From: Roseicyclus persicicus
GTDB taxonomy: Bacteria; Pseudomonadota; Alphaproteobacteria; Rhodobacterales; Rhodobacteraceae
Length of the DNA stretch: 64,000 nucleotides
Direction: 5' to 3'
Assembly (NCBI RefSeq): GCF_012395815.1
Contig: NZ_JAAZQQ010000006.1
Coordinates: 248,001-312,000, forward strand
The translations under genes were made by a program, and so were the position numbers. This document shows positions 1 through 7,639 of the stretch, one piece after another. The notes under the pieces were generated by a model, which saw nothing but the letters and a program-made list of their open reading frames with translations, did not search any database and had not been told where the DNA came from. Position 1 is the first letter of the stretch, and each line of letters opens with the position of its first letter.

Positions 1-814
1 ACAGCAGGCAGTCGCGCCCGATCCGGCAGTTGTGGCCGACATGGACCATGTTGTCGAGCTTGCTGCCGTCGCCGATCACGGTGTCGGCCACGGTGCCCCG
101 GTCGACGGTGGCGTTCGCCCCGATCTCCACGTCGTGGCCGATGCGGACGGAGCCGAGCGAATGGATGCGGGTCCAGCTTTGCGGGGTCACGGCGGCGTCG
201 GCGCGGCCGAGGCTGGCGCGGGTGCGTTCCACCTGGCTGGTCTCGGGGGTGACGAAGCTGAAGCCGTCGGCGCCGATCACGCAATTGGGGTGCAGGATAG
301 CCCGGTCGCCGATCACCACCCGCGCACCGATGCGGGCGCCCTGCAGGATCAGCGCGTCGTCGCCCAGATGGGCGCCCTCGGCGATGGAGACATGGCTCGC
401 GATCCGCGCCCGCGCGCCGATGCGCGCGCCGGGGCCGATCACCACGAAGGGGCCGATGGCCGCCCCGATGCCGACCTGCGCCGCAGGGTCGATCACCGCG
501 GTCGGGTGGATGCCCGGCGCGATCTGCGGCCCCGGGTCCAGCGCGCGCGTCACGCCCGCCATGGCCAGCCGCGGGCGGGCGACGACCAGCGCGGCCCGCA
601 GCCCCAGCGCCTGCCAGTCCATGCCGGCGCCAAGCACGGCGGCGCGGGCCTGCCCCTCGGCCAGCTGGTCGGCGTATTTCGGGCTCATCGCCATGGCGAG
701 GTCGGCGGGGCCGGCGTGGCGCGGCTCGGCCACGCCCGTCACAACGAGGTCTGCGTCGCCCAGGGGCTCCACCCCGAGCGCCGCCGCGATGTCCCTGATG
801 CTGTGGCCCGGCAT
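1..814 (-). CDS. lpxD: LpxD, UDP-3-O-acylglucosamine N-acyltransferase (3' part cut by window edge)
   Basis: Reading leftward from an ATG at 814, 271 residues are visible before the window ends; the family is usually about 340-370 residues, so the C-terminus is missing. An N-terminal substrate-binding part (start MPGHSIRDIAAALG) is followed from about residue 105 by left-handed beta-helix hexapeptide repeats (for example IGAAIGPFVVIGPGARIGAR, and VIGDGSKLDNMVHVGHNCRI near the edge). The enzyme adds the second 3-hydroxyacyl chain to UDP-acyl-glucosamine in lipid A synthesis in the cytoplasm. The GADGFSF motif and the conserved HVGHNCRIG segment support LpxD over LpxA. Upstream on the same strand lies the L,D-transpeptidase gene, 38 nt away, so the two may be co-transcribed, but no functional link is evident. 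Confidence 0.93.
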   Translation of the reverse strand, partial: MPGHSIRDIAAALGVEPLGDADLVVTGVAEPRHAGPADLAMAMSPKYADQLAEGQARAAVLGAGMDWQALGLRAALVVARPRLAMAGVTRALDPGPQIAPGIHPTAVIDPAAQVGIGAAIGPFVVIGPGARIGARARIASHVSIAEGAHLGDDALILQGARIGARVVIGDRAILHPNCVIGADGFSFVTPETSQVERTRASLGRADAAVTPQSWTRIHSLGSVRIGHDVEIGANATVDRGTVADTVIGDGSKLDNMVHVGHNCRIGRDCLL

Positions 815-852
815 GGCCGCCCCCCTTGAGATGCCTCTCGCGGGGGACAGCC

Positions 853-2451
853 TTAGCTGGATGCCTCGGGCATGACCACCCCGGCCTGCTGGATCGCGCG
901 GCTGAGGATGGCGTTGCGCCCGTAGATGTCGGCCCGCGTCTGCAGGCGCCCGTCCGATTCCACCCAGGCCGTCCAGTAGACGAGGTGCACCGGGATGTAG
1001 GTCTCGAGGTCCACCTGCGTCTCGTTGCCCGTGGCCAGGATGCCCTGGAACAGCCCGACCGGGTCGTCGGTCTGGCGGGCGAGCAGGTGATAGGCGAACT
1101 CGTGCGGGTCGGCGAGGCGGATGCAGCCCGAGGAATAGGCCCGCACCTCGCGGTCCATCAGGTGCTGCTCGGGCGTGTCGTGCAGGTAGATGGCGTGGCG
1201 GTTGGGGAACATGAACTTGACCGTCCCCAGCGCGTTGCGCGGCCCCGGGGGCTGGCGCAGGTCGAAGGGGAAGTTCGACACGGTGTAGCGGCTCATGTCG
1301 ACGCTGGCGGGGTTCACCGGCCGGCCGTTCGCCATTAGCTGCAGGTAGGTGCCGCCGCCCGCCAGGATGTTGGGGATGTAGCTGCGCATCGCGATCGAGC
1401 GCGGCACCCACCAGGACGGGTTGATGACCATGTGCTCCATCTCGTCCGAGAACTCGGGCGTCTGGCGGTCGCGGGCGCCGATCACCGAGCGGGTCTCGAA
1501 AGTGACCTCGCCGTCGTCGATCACGCGGGTGCGGAAATCGGTCAGGTTGACGAAGATCAGCCGGTCATGGACCTGCCCGTCGTTCAGCCAGCGGTGCCGC
1601 TCCATCGCCAGCACCACCTCGTTCCAGTGGTCCTCGACCGAGCGGTTCACCGCCGCGATGGTGTCGGCGCCGGCGATCCCGTCGGCCGAGATGCCGTTGC
1701 TGGCCTGGAAGGCGACCACGGCCGCCTGCAGCCGGCTGTCGTATTCCGCCGTGGCCGACCGCTCCAGGTAGCCCATCCGCATCAGCCGGTTGCGCAGCTG
1801 CACGACCGCGGGGCCGGTGTCGCCGGGGCGCAGGCTGCCGGCCTGCACGGTCGGGCCGTAGCCGCCGTTGGCCGCCAGCTCCTCCAGCTCGAACTTCATC
1901 CGCATCAGGCGGACGTAGCCCGGGCTCTGCGGCGGCAGGTCGGCCATGAAGCGGTGCGGGTTGCTGTCCAGGAACTCCGTCATCAGCGCGTAGGGGTCGC
2001 GGTGCGGCTGGTCCTGGAAGATGTCGGGGATGATCGCCGAGGGGTCGAGGAAGCCGCCGTGCACGTCCTGCGCGTATTGCAGGAAGATGCGGCTCGCCAT
2101 CACGTCGGCCTGCCCGCGTGCCCAGGGGTTGGTCGCCGCGCGGAAGGCCGCGCGCAGCCCCTCGATGCCGTAGCTGGCCACCGGAAGGCCGTGGTTGCCC
2201 GCCTCCTCCAGCGCGCGGATCAGCGCGGCGCGGCGGTCGGCGGCCTCGGACACGGTCCAGACCGGCTCGAAATCGCGGTCGCGGTAGAAGGCCACCAGCG
2301 CCTCGTCTGCGGCCGCGGCCTCTGCGATGGACTGGCGCAGCGTCGAGAAGGCCTGCGCCTCGGCCGGGGCGGGGGCGACCAGCGTCACCGCGACGGGCGC
2401 CAGCGCGAGCGCGGCGGCCACGAGCGAGAGGCGGGCGATACGAAGGGGCAT
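853..2451 (-). CDS. L,D-transpeptidase (YcbB/LdtD type) with peptidoglycan-binding domain
   Basis: A 532-residue exported cell-wall enzyme. The start at 2451 (MPLRIARLSLVAAALA) is preferred because GAGGA lies 9 nt upstream and the protein begins directly with a signal peptide ending near AEAQA; an in-frame ATG 24 nt upstream is also possible. Order of parts: signal peptide (1-32), alpha-helical scaffold region, a PGB_1-like peptidoglycan-binding domain (LRPGDTGPAVVQLRNRLMRM and following), then a YkuD catalytic domain with HDTP and YSSGCIRLADP; the catalytic cysteine is residue 443. Family knowledge: it makes 3-3 cross-links between meso-diaminopimelate residues in the periplasm. It is divergent from a DUF882/M15 peptidase at 2859, suggesting a small peptidoglycan-remodelling locus. 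Confidence 0.92.
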   Translation of the reverse strand: MPLRIARLSLVAAALALAPVAVTLVAPAPAEAQAFSTLRQSIAEAAAADEALVAFYRDRDFEPVWTVSEAADRRAALIRALEEAGNHGLPVASYGIEGLRAAFRAATNPWARGQADVMASRIFLQYAQDVHGGFLDPSAIIPDIFQDQPHRDPYALMTEFLDSNPHRFMADLPPQSPGYVRLMRMKFELEELAANGGYGPTVQAGSLRPGDTGPAVVQLRNRLMRMGYLERSATAEYDSRLQAAVVAFQASNGISADGIAGADTIAAVNRSVEDHWNEVVLAMERHRWLNDGQVHDRLIFVNLTDFRTRVIDDGEVTFETRSVIGARDRQTPEFSDEMEHMVINPSWWVPRSIAMRSYIPNILAGGGTYLQLMANGRPVNPASVDMSRYTVSNFPFDLRQPPGPRNALGTVKFMFPNRHAIYLHDTPEQHLMDREVRAYSSGCIRLADPHEFAYHLLARQTDDPVGLFQGILATGNETQVDLETYIPVHLVYWTAWVESDGRLQTRADIYGRNAILSRAIQQAGVVMPEASS

Positions 2452-2858
2452 TTTGAAACGTCCTCGATCAGGCATGTCTGAAATTCGGGCACTCACGCGT
2501 CCGTGAGGCAGGGTGCGCGGGGAATCGCGCGCTGTCCATTCACATTTTCGCAAGTGTTTTCCGGTATCTTCCAGATCGCAACGGAGGTTTTGCCGCCCTG
2601 TTGCACCCGCGCCGCGGTGGTCGCACGGCCCCCGCCCCGCCCGCCGCGGCGCGGGATTTGGCCGGCGACGGCCGCCGCAAGCGGCGGAAATTCGCCGAAA
2701 TCCGGGGCTTATGCACAAGGACGACAACGGCCTCTTCCAGATTTATGTCGTTTGTGTCATTCCTCACACAGCGCCTGTGGGGACAGCACGCACGACAAGG
2801 CTCCGGGAAACGGGGCCGCGGCTTGATGGAACGGGCAAGACATGGGGCAACCTGATCA
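2452..2858. other. Divergent intergenic region between L,D-transpeptidase and DUF882 gene
   Basis: This 407-bp gap is the longest gene-free stretch in the window. It must hold the promoters of both divergent cell-wall genes. I see a short hairpin (CTCACG-cgtc-CGTGAG, 2492-2507) just upstream of the transpeptidase gene and a locally more AT-rich part (about 2535-2600 and 2700-2780). Frames that stay open across it have biased composition and no ribosome site that I trust, so no gene is called. Confidence 0.5.
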
Positions 2859-3419
2859 ATGACTGAAATGACGTTTTCGCGTCGTGCGCTTCTGCGCGCG
2901 TTCGCTGCGACTGCCGTGGCTGCGGCTCCCGTGATGGCAAATGCCACGGGCCTGCTGCGCGGCGCGGGCGATGTTCGCCGGATCCGCATGTACAACGGCC
3001 GCGCCGGCGAAAGCATCGACATGATCTACTGGATCGAGGGCGAATACATCGCCCCGGCGCTCGAGGAAATCACCTACTTCATGCGCGACTGGCGCAACGA
3101 TGCCGTCCACAGCATCGACGCCCGCACCATTGACATCCTGACGGCCGCCCACGGCCTGCTGGACACCTCCGAGCCCTACATGCTCCTGTCGGGCTACCGC
3201 AGCCCCGAAACCAACGCCATGCTGCGCAGCCGGTCCTCCGGCGTCGCGCGCAACTCGCTGCACATGCAGGGCGAGGCCGCCGATGTCCGCGTCACCTCGC
3301 GCTCGGTCGGGCAGGTGTTCGAGGCCGCCCGCGCCTGCAACGCCGGCGGTGTCGGCCGCTACTCGCGCTCGAACTTCGTGCACATGGATTGCGGCCCGGT
3401 CCGCACCTGGGGCGGCTGA
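2859..3419 (+). CDS. DUF882 / peptidase M15-like murein endopeptidase with Tat signal
   Basis: A 186-residue protein starting [15 protein letters not shown]; the twin-arginine motif SRRALLR followed by an Ala-rich stretch indicates Tat export. The mature part has the metal-site pattern of the M15/DUF882 (MepK/YcbK) family: [14 protein letters not shown], then [11 protein letters not shown] (His and Asp ligands) and FVHMDCG (second His). Such proteins cleave peptide cross-links in peptidoglycan; MepK of E. coli acts on the 3-3 links made by L,D-transpeptidases. That makes the divergent L,D-transpeptidase gene a meaningful neighbour: maker and likely cutter of the same bond. An in-frame ATG 9 nt further in is an alternative start. 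Substrate specificity is inferred from family and neighbourhood. Confidence 0.85.
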   Translation: MTEMTFSRRALLRAFAATAVAAAPVMANATGLLRGAGDVRRIRMYNGRAGESIDMIYWIEGEYIAPALEEITYFMRDWRNDAVHSIDARTIDILTAAHGLLDTSEPYMLLSGYRSPETNAMLRSRSSGVARNSLHMQGEAADVRVTSRSVGQVFEAARACNAGGVGRYSRSNFVHMDCGPVRTWGG

Positions 3420-3451
3420 CACAGGCCCTGCCCCGGCACACCCCCTTTCAG

Positions 3452-3483
3452 GCGCCCCGCGATGCCCCCGCGGGGCGCTTTTT
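3452..3483 (+). terminator. Rho-independent terminator after DUF882 gene
   Basis: Ten-pair GC stem GCGCCCCGCG / CGCGGGGCGC (3452-3461 with 3469-3478), seven-base loop, followed by TTTTT at 3479-3483. It lies 32 nt after the stop codon of the DUF882 gene. Confidence 0.85.
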
Positions 3484-3558
3484 CGTGAACGGCGCAGGGT
3501 TGGACAGGGCAAGGCCCCGGCCCCATATTGTGCGGCACGAGACGAAGCAGGATATCCC

Positions 3559-4008
3559 ATGACCCGCTATTTCAAGGACCCCGACGCGATTGCCCGGCTG
3601 ACGCCCGAGCAGTATCGCGTGACCCAGGCCTCGGGCACCGAGCGGCCCGGCACCGGGACCTACCTCTACAATAAGGAACCCGGCATCTACGTCGACATCG
3701 TGTCGGGCGAGCCGCTGTTCGCGTCGTCGGACAAGTATGAGTCCGGCTGCGGCTGGCCGAGCTTCACCAAGCCGATCGAGCCCGCCAACGTCGCCGAGCT
3801 GCGCGACCTCAGCCACGGCATGATCCGCACCGAGGTGCGCTCGGCCCATGGCGACAGCCACCTCGGCCACGTGTTCCCCGATGGCCCCCGCGACCGCGGC
3901 GGCCTGCGCTACTGCATCAATTCCGCGGCGCTCCGCTTCGTCCACCGCGACGACATGGAGGCCGAGGGCTACGGCGCCTATCTCGACCAGGTGGAGGATA
4001 TCGCATGA
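3559..4008 (+). CDS. msrB: Peptide-methionine (R)-S-oxide reductase MsrB
   Basis: A 149-residue single-domain MsrB that reduces methionine-R-sulfoxide in proteins. Visible motifs: [10 protein letters not shown] (resolving cysteine region), [14 protein letters not shown] and [11 protein letters not shown] with the catalytic cysteine at residue 119. The two CxxC pairs that bind structural zinc in many MsrBs are absent (the first site reads [12 protein letters not shown]), so this is the zinc-free form. It overlaps msrA by four bases (ATGA), giving tight co-expression of the two stereospecific repair enzymes. The start was chosen at the ATG giving the conserved [20 protein letters not shown]-terminus. 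Confidence 0.96.
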   Translation: MTRYFKDPDAIARLTPEQYRVTQASGTERPGTGTYLYNKEPGIYVDIVSGEPLFASSDKYESGCGWPSFTKPIEPANVAELRDLSHGMIRTEVRSAHGDSHLGHVFPDGPRDRGGLRYCINSAALRFVHRDDMEAEGYGAYLDQVEDIA

Positions 4009-4514
4009 GCATCGAACGGGCCGTTCTGGCCGGCGGCTGTTTCTGGGGAATGCAGGAGCTGATCCGGCACAAGCCCGGCGTGGTGGGCACCCGCGTGGGC
4101 TACACCGGCGGCGACGTGCCGAACGCGACCTACCGCAACCACGGCACCCATGCCGAGGGGATCGAGATCCTGTTCGACCCCGCGGTCATCAGCTACCGCG
4201 AGATCCTGGAGTTCTTCTTCCAGATCCACGACCCGACCACGCGGAACCGGCAGGGCAACGACATCGGCATGTCCTACCGCTCAGCGATCTACTACGTGGA
4301 CGAGGCGCAGAAGGCCTGCGCGCTGGACACGATCGCCGACGTGGAGGCCTCGGGCCTCTGGCCGGGCAAGGTCGTGACCGAGGTGGAGCCGGTCGGCCCC
4401 TTCTGGGAGGCCGAGCCCGAGCACCAGGATTACCTGCAGCGCTTCCCCAACGGCTACACCTGCCACTACCCGCGGAAGGGCTGGGTCCTGCCCCGGCGGA
4501 CCGCGGCCGAGTGA
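4005..4514 (+). CDS. msrA: Peptide-methionine (S)-S-oxide reductase MsrA
   Basis: A 169-residue MsrA, the partner of MsrB for the S-epimer of methionine sulfoxide. The signature [11 protein letters not shown] holds the nucleophilic Cys12; [24 protein letters not shown] and the Tyr-rich SYRSAIYY segment are also typical. A second cysteine near the C-terminus ([12 protein letters not shown]) may act as resolving cysteine. Its ATG overlaps the msrB stop and a strong hairpin terminator follows 25 nt after its stop, so msrB-msrA is a two-gene operon. Confidence 0.97.
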   Translation: MSIERAVLAGGCFWGMQELIRHKPGVVGTRVGYTGGDVPNATYRNHGTHAEGIEILFDPAVISYREILEFFFQIHDPTTRNRQGNDIGMSYRSAIYYVDEAQKACALDTIADVEASGLWPGKVVTEVEPVGPFWEAEPEHQDYLQRFPNGYTCHYPRKGWVLPRRTAAE

Positions 4515-4539
4515 TCTGATCGGCCGGGAGACCAACGAA

Positions 4540-4566
4540 AAAGGCCGGGCGCGATGCCCGGCCTTT
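4540..4566. terminator. Bidirectional terminator between msrA and the puc cluster
   Basis: Eleven-pair stem AAAGGCCGGGC / GCCCGGCCTTT (4540-4550 with 4556-4566), five-base loop. A-tract on the left and T-tract on the right make it usable from both sides. It separates msrA (plus strand) from the convergent gene ending at 4588. Confidence 0.9.
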
Positions 4567-4587
4567 CCAATTCGGGGGCCCGAGGCG

Positions 4588-5265
4588 TCAGCGGTGCTCG
4601 GACAGGCTGCGGAAGCCCATGCGCTCGAAGATGCGCGGGTGGCCGGTCATCACCGAGCGCTTGGTCGGCGCCGACACCGACCGCGCCGAGGTCAGGATCA
4701 GCTTGCCGCCCGGCATCACGTGCGACTTGCGCGGCTTGGAGCTGAGCAGCGGCCGCGGCCAGAAGCCCTGCGACATGTAGCGGTTGCGCAGCACCTTGAG
4801 CTTGTAGTCGCGGCGGCGCGAGAAGGTCGGCCAGCCGAACACGCCCGAGAAGGTCCAGTTCGCCCAGCCCGAGCCGACATAGTCGTCGCGCGTCATCATC
4901 AGCGGGTGGTTCTCGAGGATGCGCGGCGTGTGCATGTCGAGATCCGCTTCCTCGCGGATGTACTCGCTGCCGTTGGCGCCGCTTACCGCGATCGCCGGCT
5001 CGCTGTCGGCGGCCATCATCGCCACGCGCGCGGCCCCGAAGGGCGTGAAGGGCGCGCGGCAGACGAACACCGCCTGCCCGTCCTTCATCGCGCGCAGGTA
5101 GGCCGCCGCGGTGCCTTCGCCGAGGCGGGCCTTGGCCAGCGCCTTGGCGTCCGCGCTGGTCACGATGGACAGCGTGCTGTCGGGAAAGCCCTCCGCGCGC
5201 AGCTGGTCCGCGACGCGGGTGGCGGTGTCGACCGAGTCATAAAGCCGTGAGACGACCGTCGTCAT
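4588..5265 (-). CDS. Unknown protein, fourth gene of the puc operon
   Basis: A 225-residue soluble protein I do not recognise with certainty. Its ATG at 5265 lies inside the 3' end of pucC (29-nt overlap) with GGAG 5 nt upstream, so it should be translated coupled to pucC. The first 100 residues (MTTVVSRLYDSVDTATRVAD...) look like a small alpha/beta fold resembling stress-type domains that begin with a residue-pairing helix after a VVxxLYDS strand; the last 80 residues are basic and aromatic-rich (SGWANWTFSGVFGWP, RRRDYKLKVLRNRYMSQGFW). No signal peptide or membrane helix is visible. Position corresponds to pucD/pucE of some Rhodobacter puc operons, whose products aid LH2 assembly or stability; that role here is inference from position only. 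Confidence 0.75.
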   Translation of the reverse strand: MTTVVSRLYDSVDTATRVADQLRAEGFPDSTLSIVTSADAKALAKARLGEGTAAAYLRAMKDGQAVFVCRAPFTPFGAARVAMMAADSEPAIAVSGANGSEYIREEADLDMHTPRILENHPLMMTRDDYVGSGWANWTFSGVFGWPTFSRRRDYKLKVLRNRYMSQGFWPRPLLSSKPRKSHVMPGGKLILTSARSVSAPTKRSVMTGHPRIFERMGFRSLSEHR

Positions 5266-6748
5266 GGGGCTCTCCTCCGATGGGCCGCGCCTCGCGCGGG
5301 CTGGGGTCACTGGGTGCAGCGGTCAGATCCGGTCGATCCTGTCTGCGACTATAGCTCATGGTCTGGGAAAGTCGTGCCTGTTTGCGCCTGACCGCCACGA
5401 GGACGACCAGCGCCGCGACGAGGAGCGCAAGCTCCAGGCCGAAGACGGGGGTATAGGGGGCCTCGGGGCGGAACGCCTCGGACCCGGGCAGCGCCACGAC
5501 GAGGTCGCGTATGATGCCGCCGAGCGCGACCGCGATGCCTGCCGCCGTGGCCTGCACCGCGCCCCAGGCGCCGAGCGCGAGGCCCACCTGCGCCCGCGGC
5601 GCCGCGCGCATCGTGGCCGTCAGCGTGCCGTGCCCGAACAGGCCCGCGCCGAGGCCCGCCAGTGCCGTGCCGATCACGAACATCGGCGGCTCGCCCAGCG
5701 GCCCGGCCGCGATGATGAGCGCGAAGGCCGGCACGCCGATCAGGGTGCCCCACCAGGCCACCTGCTCGGGCGCGGCCCCGTCGAGCAGCACCTTGGAGGC
5801 GACGGCGAAGCCGATCAGGCTGCCGCCCGCCAGCACCGCGGTCAGCCGCGTGGTCACCGCGACCGACAGGTCCAGCACCTGCCCGCCGTAGGGTTCCAGC
5901 AGCACGTCGGCCATGCCGAAGCCCATGGTGCCGAGCGCGATGACGACCAGCAGGCCCACCGCCGTGCGGCCCTTCACGAACAGCCGCCAGGCGTCGATGA
6001 ACTCGGGGTGGGTCTCCACCCGGCTGGCGCGGGCGCGGTCGCGGGGTTCCTGCTTCCACAGGGCGAGGATGTTCAGCGCCACGGTCACGACGGCCGCCCC
6101 CTGCACCACCTGCACCAGCTTGCCCGGCGCGTAGGGGTCGAGAAGCCAGCCGAACACCAGCGCCGACACGATCATGCCGACCAGCAGCATGACATACATG
6201 AGGCCCACGACCTTGGGCTGGTCCTCGACCTCGACGAGATCGGTGGCCAGCGCGAGGCCCACGGTCTGCACCGTGTGCACGCCGGCGCCGACCAGCAGGA
6301 ACGCCAGCGCCGCCGAGGCCTGCCCGATCCAGGCCGGCGCATGGGCCGCCTGCTCGAAGCCCGACAGCACCAGCAGCGCGAAGGGCATGATCGCGAAGCC
6401 GCCGAACTGCAGCATCGTGCCCTTCCAGATGTAGGGCACGCGCCGCCAGCCGAGCGCGGATCTGTGGATGTCGGAGCGGTAGCCGATGAAGGCGCGGAAG
6501 GGCGCGAACAGGAGCGGCAGGGAAATCATCACCGCGACCAGCGTCGCGGGCACGCCGAGTTCCACGATCATCACGCGGTTCAGCGTGCCGACCAGCAGCA
6601 CCAGCGCCATGCCCACGGTCACCTGGAACAGCGACAGCCGCAGCAGGCGCGACAGCGGCACCGCCTCGGTGGCGACGTCGGCGAAGGGCAGGAAGCGCGG
6701 CGCGATGCCCTGGATCTTGCGAAGCGCGGTGTCACGCAGGCCGGTCAT
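5237..6748 (-). CDS. pucC: PucC, LH2 assembly protein of the BCD/MFS family
   Basis: A 503-residue, roughly 12-helix membrane protein of the PucC/LhaA/Bch2 (BCD) family within the major facilitator superfamily. The N-terminal part shows the family features ATEAVPLSRLLRLSLFQVTV, LNRVMIVELGVPATLVA and FRAFIGYRSDIHRSALGWRR. PucC is needed for high-level formation of the LH2 antenna, probably by inserting bacteriochlorophyll or the antenna polypeptides. The start at 6748 gives MTGLRDTALRKIQGIAPRFLPF; in-frame sequence further upstream is low-complexity and unlikely to be translated. It follows pucA after a 123-nt gap with a stem-loop, and its end overlaps the next gene. Confidence 0.95.
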   Translation of the reverse strand: MTGLRDTALRKIQGIAPRFLPFADVATEAVPLSRLLRLSLFQVTVGMALVLLVGTLNRVMIVELGVPATLVAVMISLPLLFAPFRAFIGYRSDIHRSALGWRRVPYIWKGTMLQFGGFAIMPFALLVLSGFEQAAHAPAWIGQASAALAFLLVGAGVHTVQTVGLALATDLVEVEDQPKVVGLMYVMLLVGMIVSALVFGWLLDPYAPGKLVQVVQGAAVVTVALNILALWKQEPRDRARASRVETHPEFIDAWRLFVKGRTAVGLLVVIALGTMGFGMADVLLEPYGGQVLDLSVAVTTRLTAVLAGGSLIGFAVASKVLLDGAAPEQVAWWGTLIGVPAFALIIAAGPLGEPPMFVIGTALAGLGAGLFGHGTLTATMRAAPRAQVGLALGAWGAVQATAAGIAVALGGIIRDLVVALPGSEAFRPEAPYTPVFGLELALLVAALVVLVAVRRKQARLSQTMSYSRRQDRPDLTAAPSDPSPREARPIGGEPHDDGRLTAL

Positions 6749-6805
6749 GGGATCTGGTCTATCTGGCGTCCGGGCGCGCGGCCGCGGGGGCTGCGCGGGG
6801 TCGGA

Positions 6806-6835
6806 CCGGGGGCGCACGGAACGCGCCGCCTCCGG
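6806..6835 (-). other. Stem-loop between pucA and pucC
   Basis: An imperfect GC-rich inverted repeat: CCGGGGGCGC (6806-6815) faces GCGCCGCCTCCGG (6823-6835) across a seven-base loop. In purple bacteria a stem-loop at this place stabilises or terminates the short pucBA message so that antenna subunits greatly outnumber PucC. The sequence shows the hairpin; the role is by analogy. Confidence 0.55.
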
Positions 6836-6871
6836 CCCGGTTCTCACGGTCGTTCGTCACTGGCCCGGCCC

Positions 6872-7213
6872 CTATTGCCGGAGCGCGGCCTGCGTCAGGT
6901 CGTCCACCACCAGCGTGGCGGTGCGGCCGTCGGGCAGGATGACCCGCAGCGACTGGGTGCCGTCGGCATTGGCCTCGATGTACGTCGGCAGCGCGCCGGC
7001 GGCATCGGCCGAGGCCGGCAGCACCGGCTGTTCGGTCTGCAGCGACGCCGAGCCCTCGGCCCCGCCCCCGGTGACGTAGGGGCCGTACCACGAGCCCACA
7101 CCGGCACCGATCACCGACAGGTGCACGGCGAGCGAGGTCACGGCCACGGCGCCGAGGAACAGGGGCACGCCCACCGTCGGTTTCACCACGAGCCACATTT
7201 TCGCGTTGTTCAT
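6872..7213 (-). CDS. pucA: LH2 antenna alpha polypeptide with C-terminal extension
   Basis: Residues 1-55 are a classical LH2 alpha chain: MNNAKMWLVVKPTVGVPLFL, then a membrane helix with His31 (LAVHLSVIG) as the B850 bacteriochlorophyll ligand and an aromatic C-terminal cap SWYGPYV. The gene then continues to 113 residues, about twice the usual 50-60, with a hydrophilic tail that ends in a beta-rich patch (LPTYIEANADG, LRVILPDGRTATLVV). The tail would lie in the periplasm. Start is supported by GGAG 8 nt upstream; pucB ends 12 nt before. Relative to well-studied alpha chains the second aromatic H-bond position (Tyr/Trp45) appears to be Val47 here after a two-residue insertion, which might tune absorption. 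Confidence 0.94.
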   Translation of the reverse strand: MNNAKMWLVVKPTVGVPLFLGAVAVTSLAVHLSVIGAGVGSWYGPYVTGGGAEGSASLQTEQPVLPASADAAGALPTYIEANADGTQSLRVILPDGRTATLVVDDLTQAALRQ

Positions 7214-7225
7214 GCTGTCGTCTCC

Positions 7226-7381
7226 TCAGCCGAGCCACGGCGTGGCAACCGCCACGAGCACATGGGCCAGAAGCGCGATCGCGCCGAACACGCGGGTGCC
7301 GTCGATGAGGTAGCTGTGTACCTCCTCGGCTTCTTTCAGGGTCAGGCCCGTCGGCCAGACCTTATCGGGATCGTCGGACAT
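7226..7381 (-). CDS. pucB: LH2 antenna beta polypeptide
   Basis: A 51-residue beta chain of the peripheral light-harvesting complex. It begins [20 protein letters not shown] and has one membrane helix. His22 corresponds to the position near B800, Arg30 ([10 protein letters not shown]) to the residue contacting B800, and His40 (LLAHVLVA) to the B850 ligand; it ends in the common PWL motif. The start is set by an AGGAGG-containing leader right before the ATG; a longer frame upstream is not needed. It is the first gene of pucBAC and the following genes are codirectional. Two PpsR/CrtJ-type palindromes lie 104-224 nt upstream. Confidence 0.97.
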   Translation of the reverse strand: MSDDPDKVWPTGLTLKEAEEVHSYLIDGTRVFGAIALLAHVLVAVATPWLG

Positions 7382-7484
7382 CCTCCGCCCCTCCTTTCTC
7401 CGGTTTGCACACGGCGGGCGGGATGCCACGCCACTCAGGACACCGCCCGCCCACGGACAGACAGGAGGTGCCCCAGGGACAGAG

Positions 7485-7502
7485 TGTCACGCAAACTTGA
7501 CA
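7485..7502 (-). promoter_or_regulatory. PpsR/CrtJ-type palindrome, proximal to pucB
   Basis: TGTCACGCAAACTTGACA fits TGT-N12-ACA and is further symmetric (TGTCA...TGACA). It lies about 105 nt upstream of the pucB ATG. PpsR/CrtJ represses puc and other photosynthesis genes under oxygen in Rhodobacter species, usually from two such sites. Confidence 0.8.
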
Positions 7503-7587
7503 TTTTCAACTGTAAATCGGAACGACCGGCGGGCGGGGGCAACGCCATAATTTCCCTGTGAAATAGGGCGCCCGCCCAACCCTGGGT

Positions 7588-7605
7588 TGTCAGATTTTCC
7601 TGACA
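7588..7605 (-). promoter_or_regulatory. PpsR/CrtJ-type palindrome, distal to pucB
   Basis: TGTCAGATTTTCCTGACA is a perfect six-base inverted repeat around an AT-rich centre and fits TGT-N12-ACA. It is 103 bp from the proximal site, close to ten helical turns, allowing two repressor tetramers to cooperate by looping. It also sits 35 nt before the end of the upstream kinase gene, so the whole puc control region is confined to 7382-7639. Confidence 0.8.
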
Positions 7606-7639
7606 CATCGCCTCTGCCACGATTCGACGCCGCCGGGCG

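Noticed and set aside
1537-1550. TTGACGAAGATCAG inside the L,D-transpeptidase gene as an FNR box
   Set aside because: One base off in the second half-site and located within coding sequence.
5264-7561. A 765-codon open frame on the plus strand across the puc operon
   Set aside because: It is antisense to pucC, pucA and pucB, has His/Arg/Gln-rich shadow composition and no domain; long antisense frames are common at this GC content.
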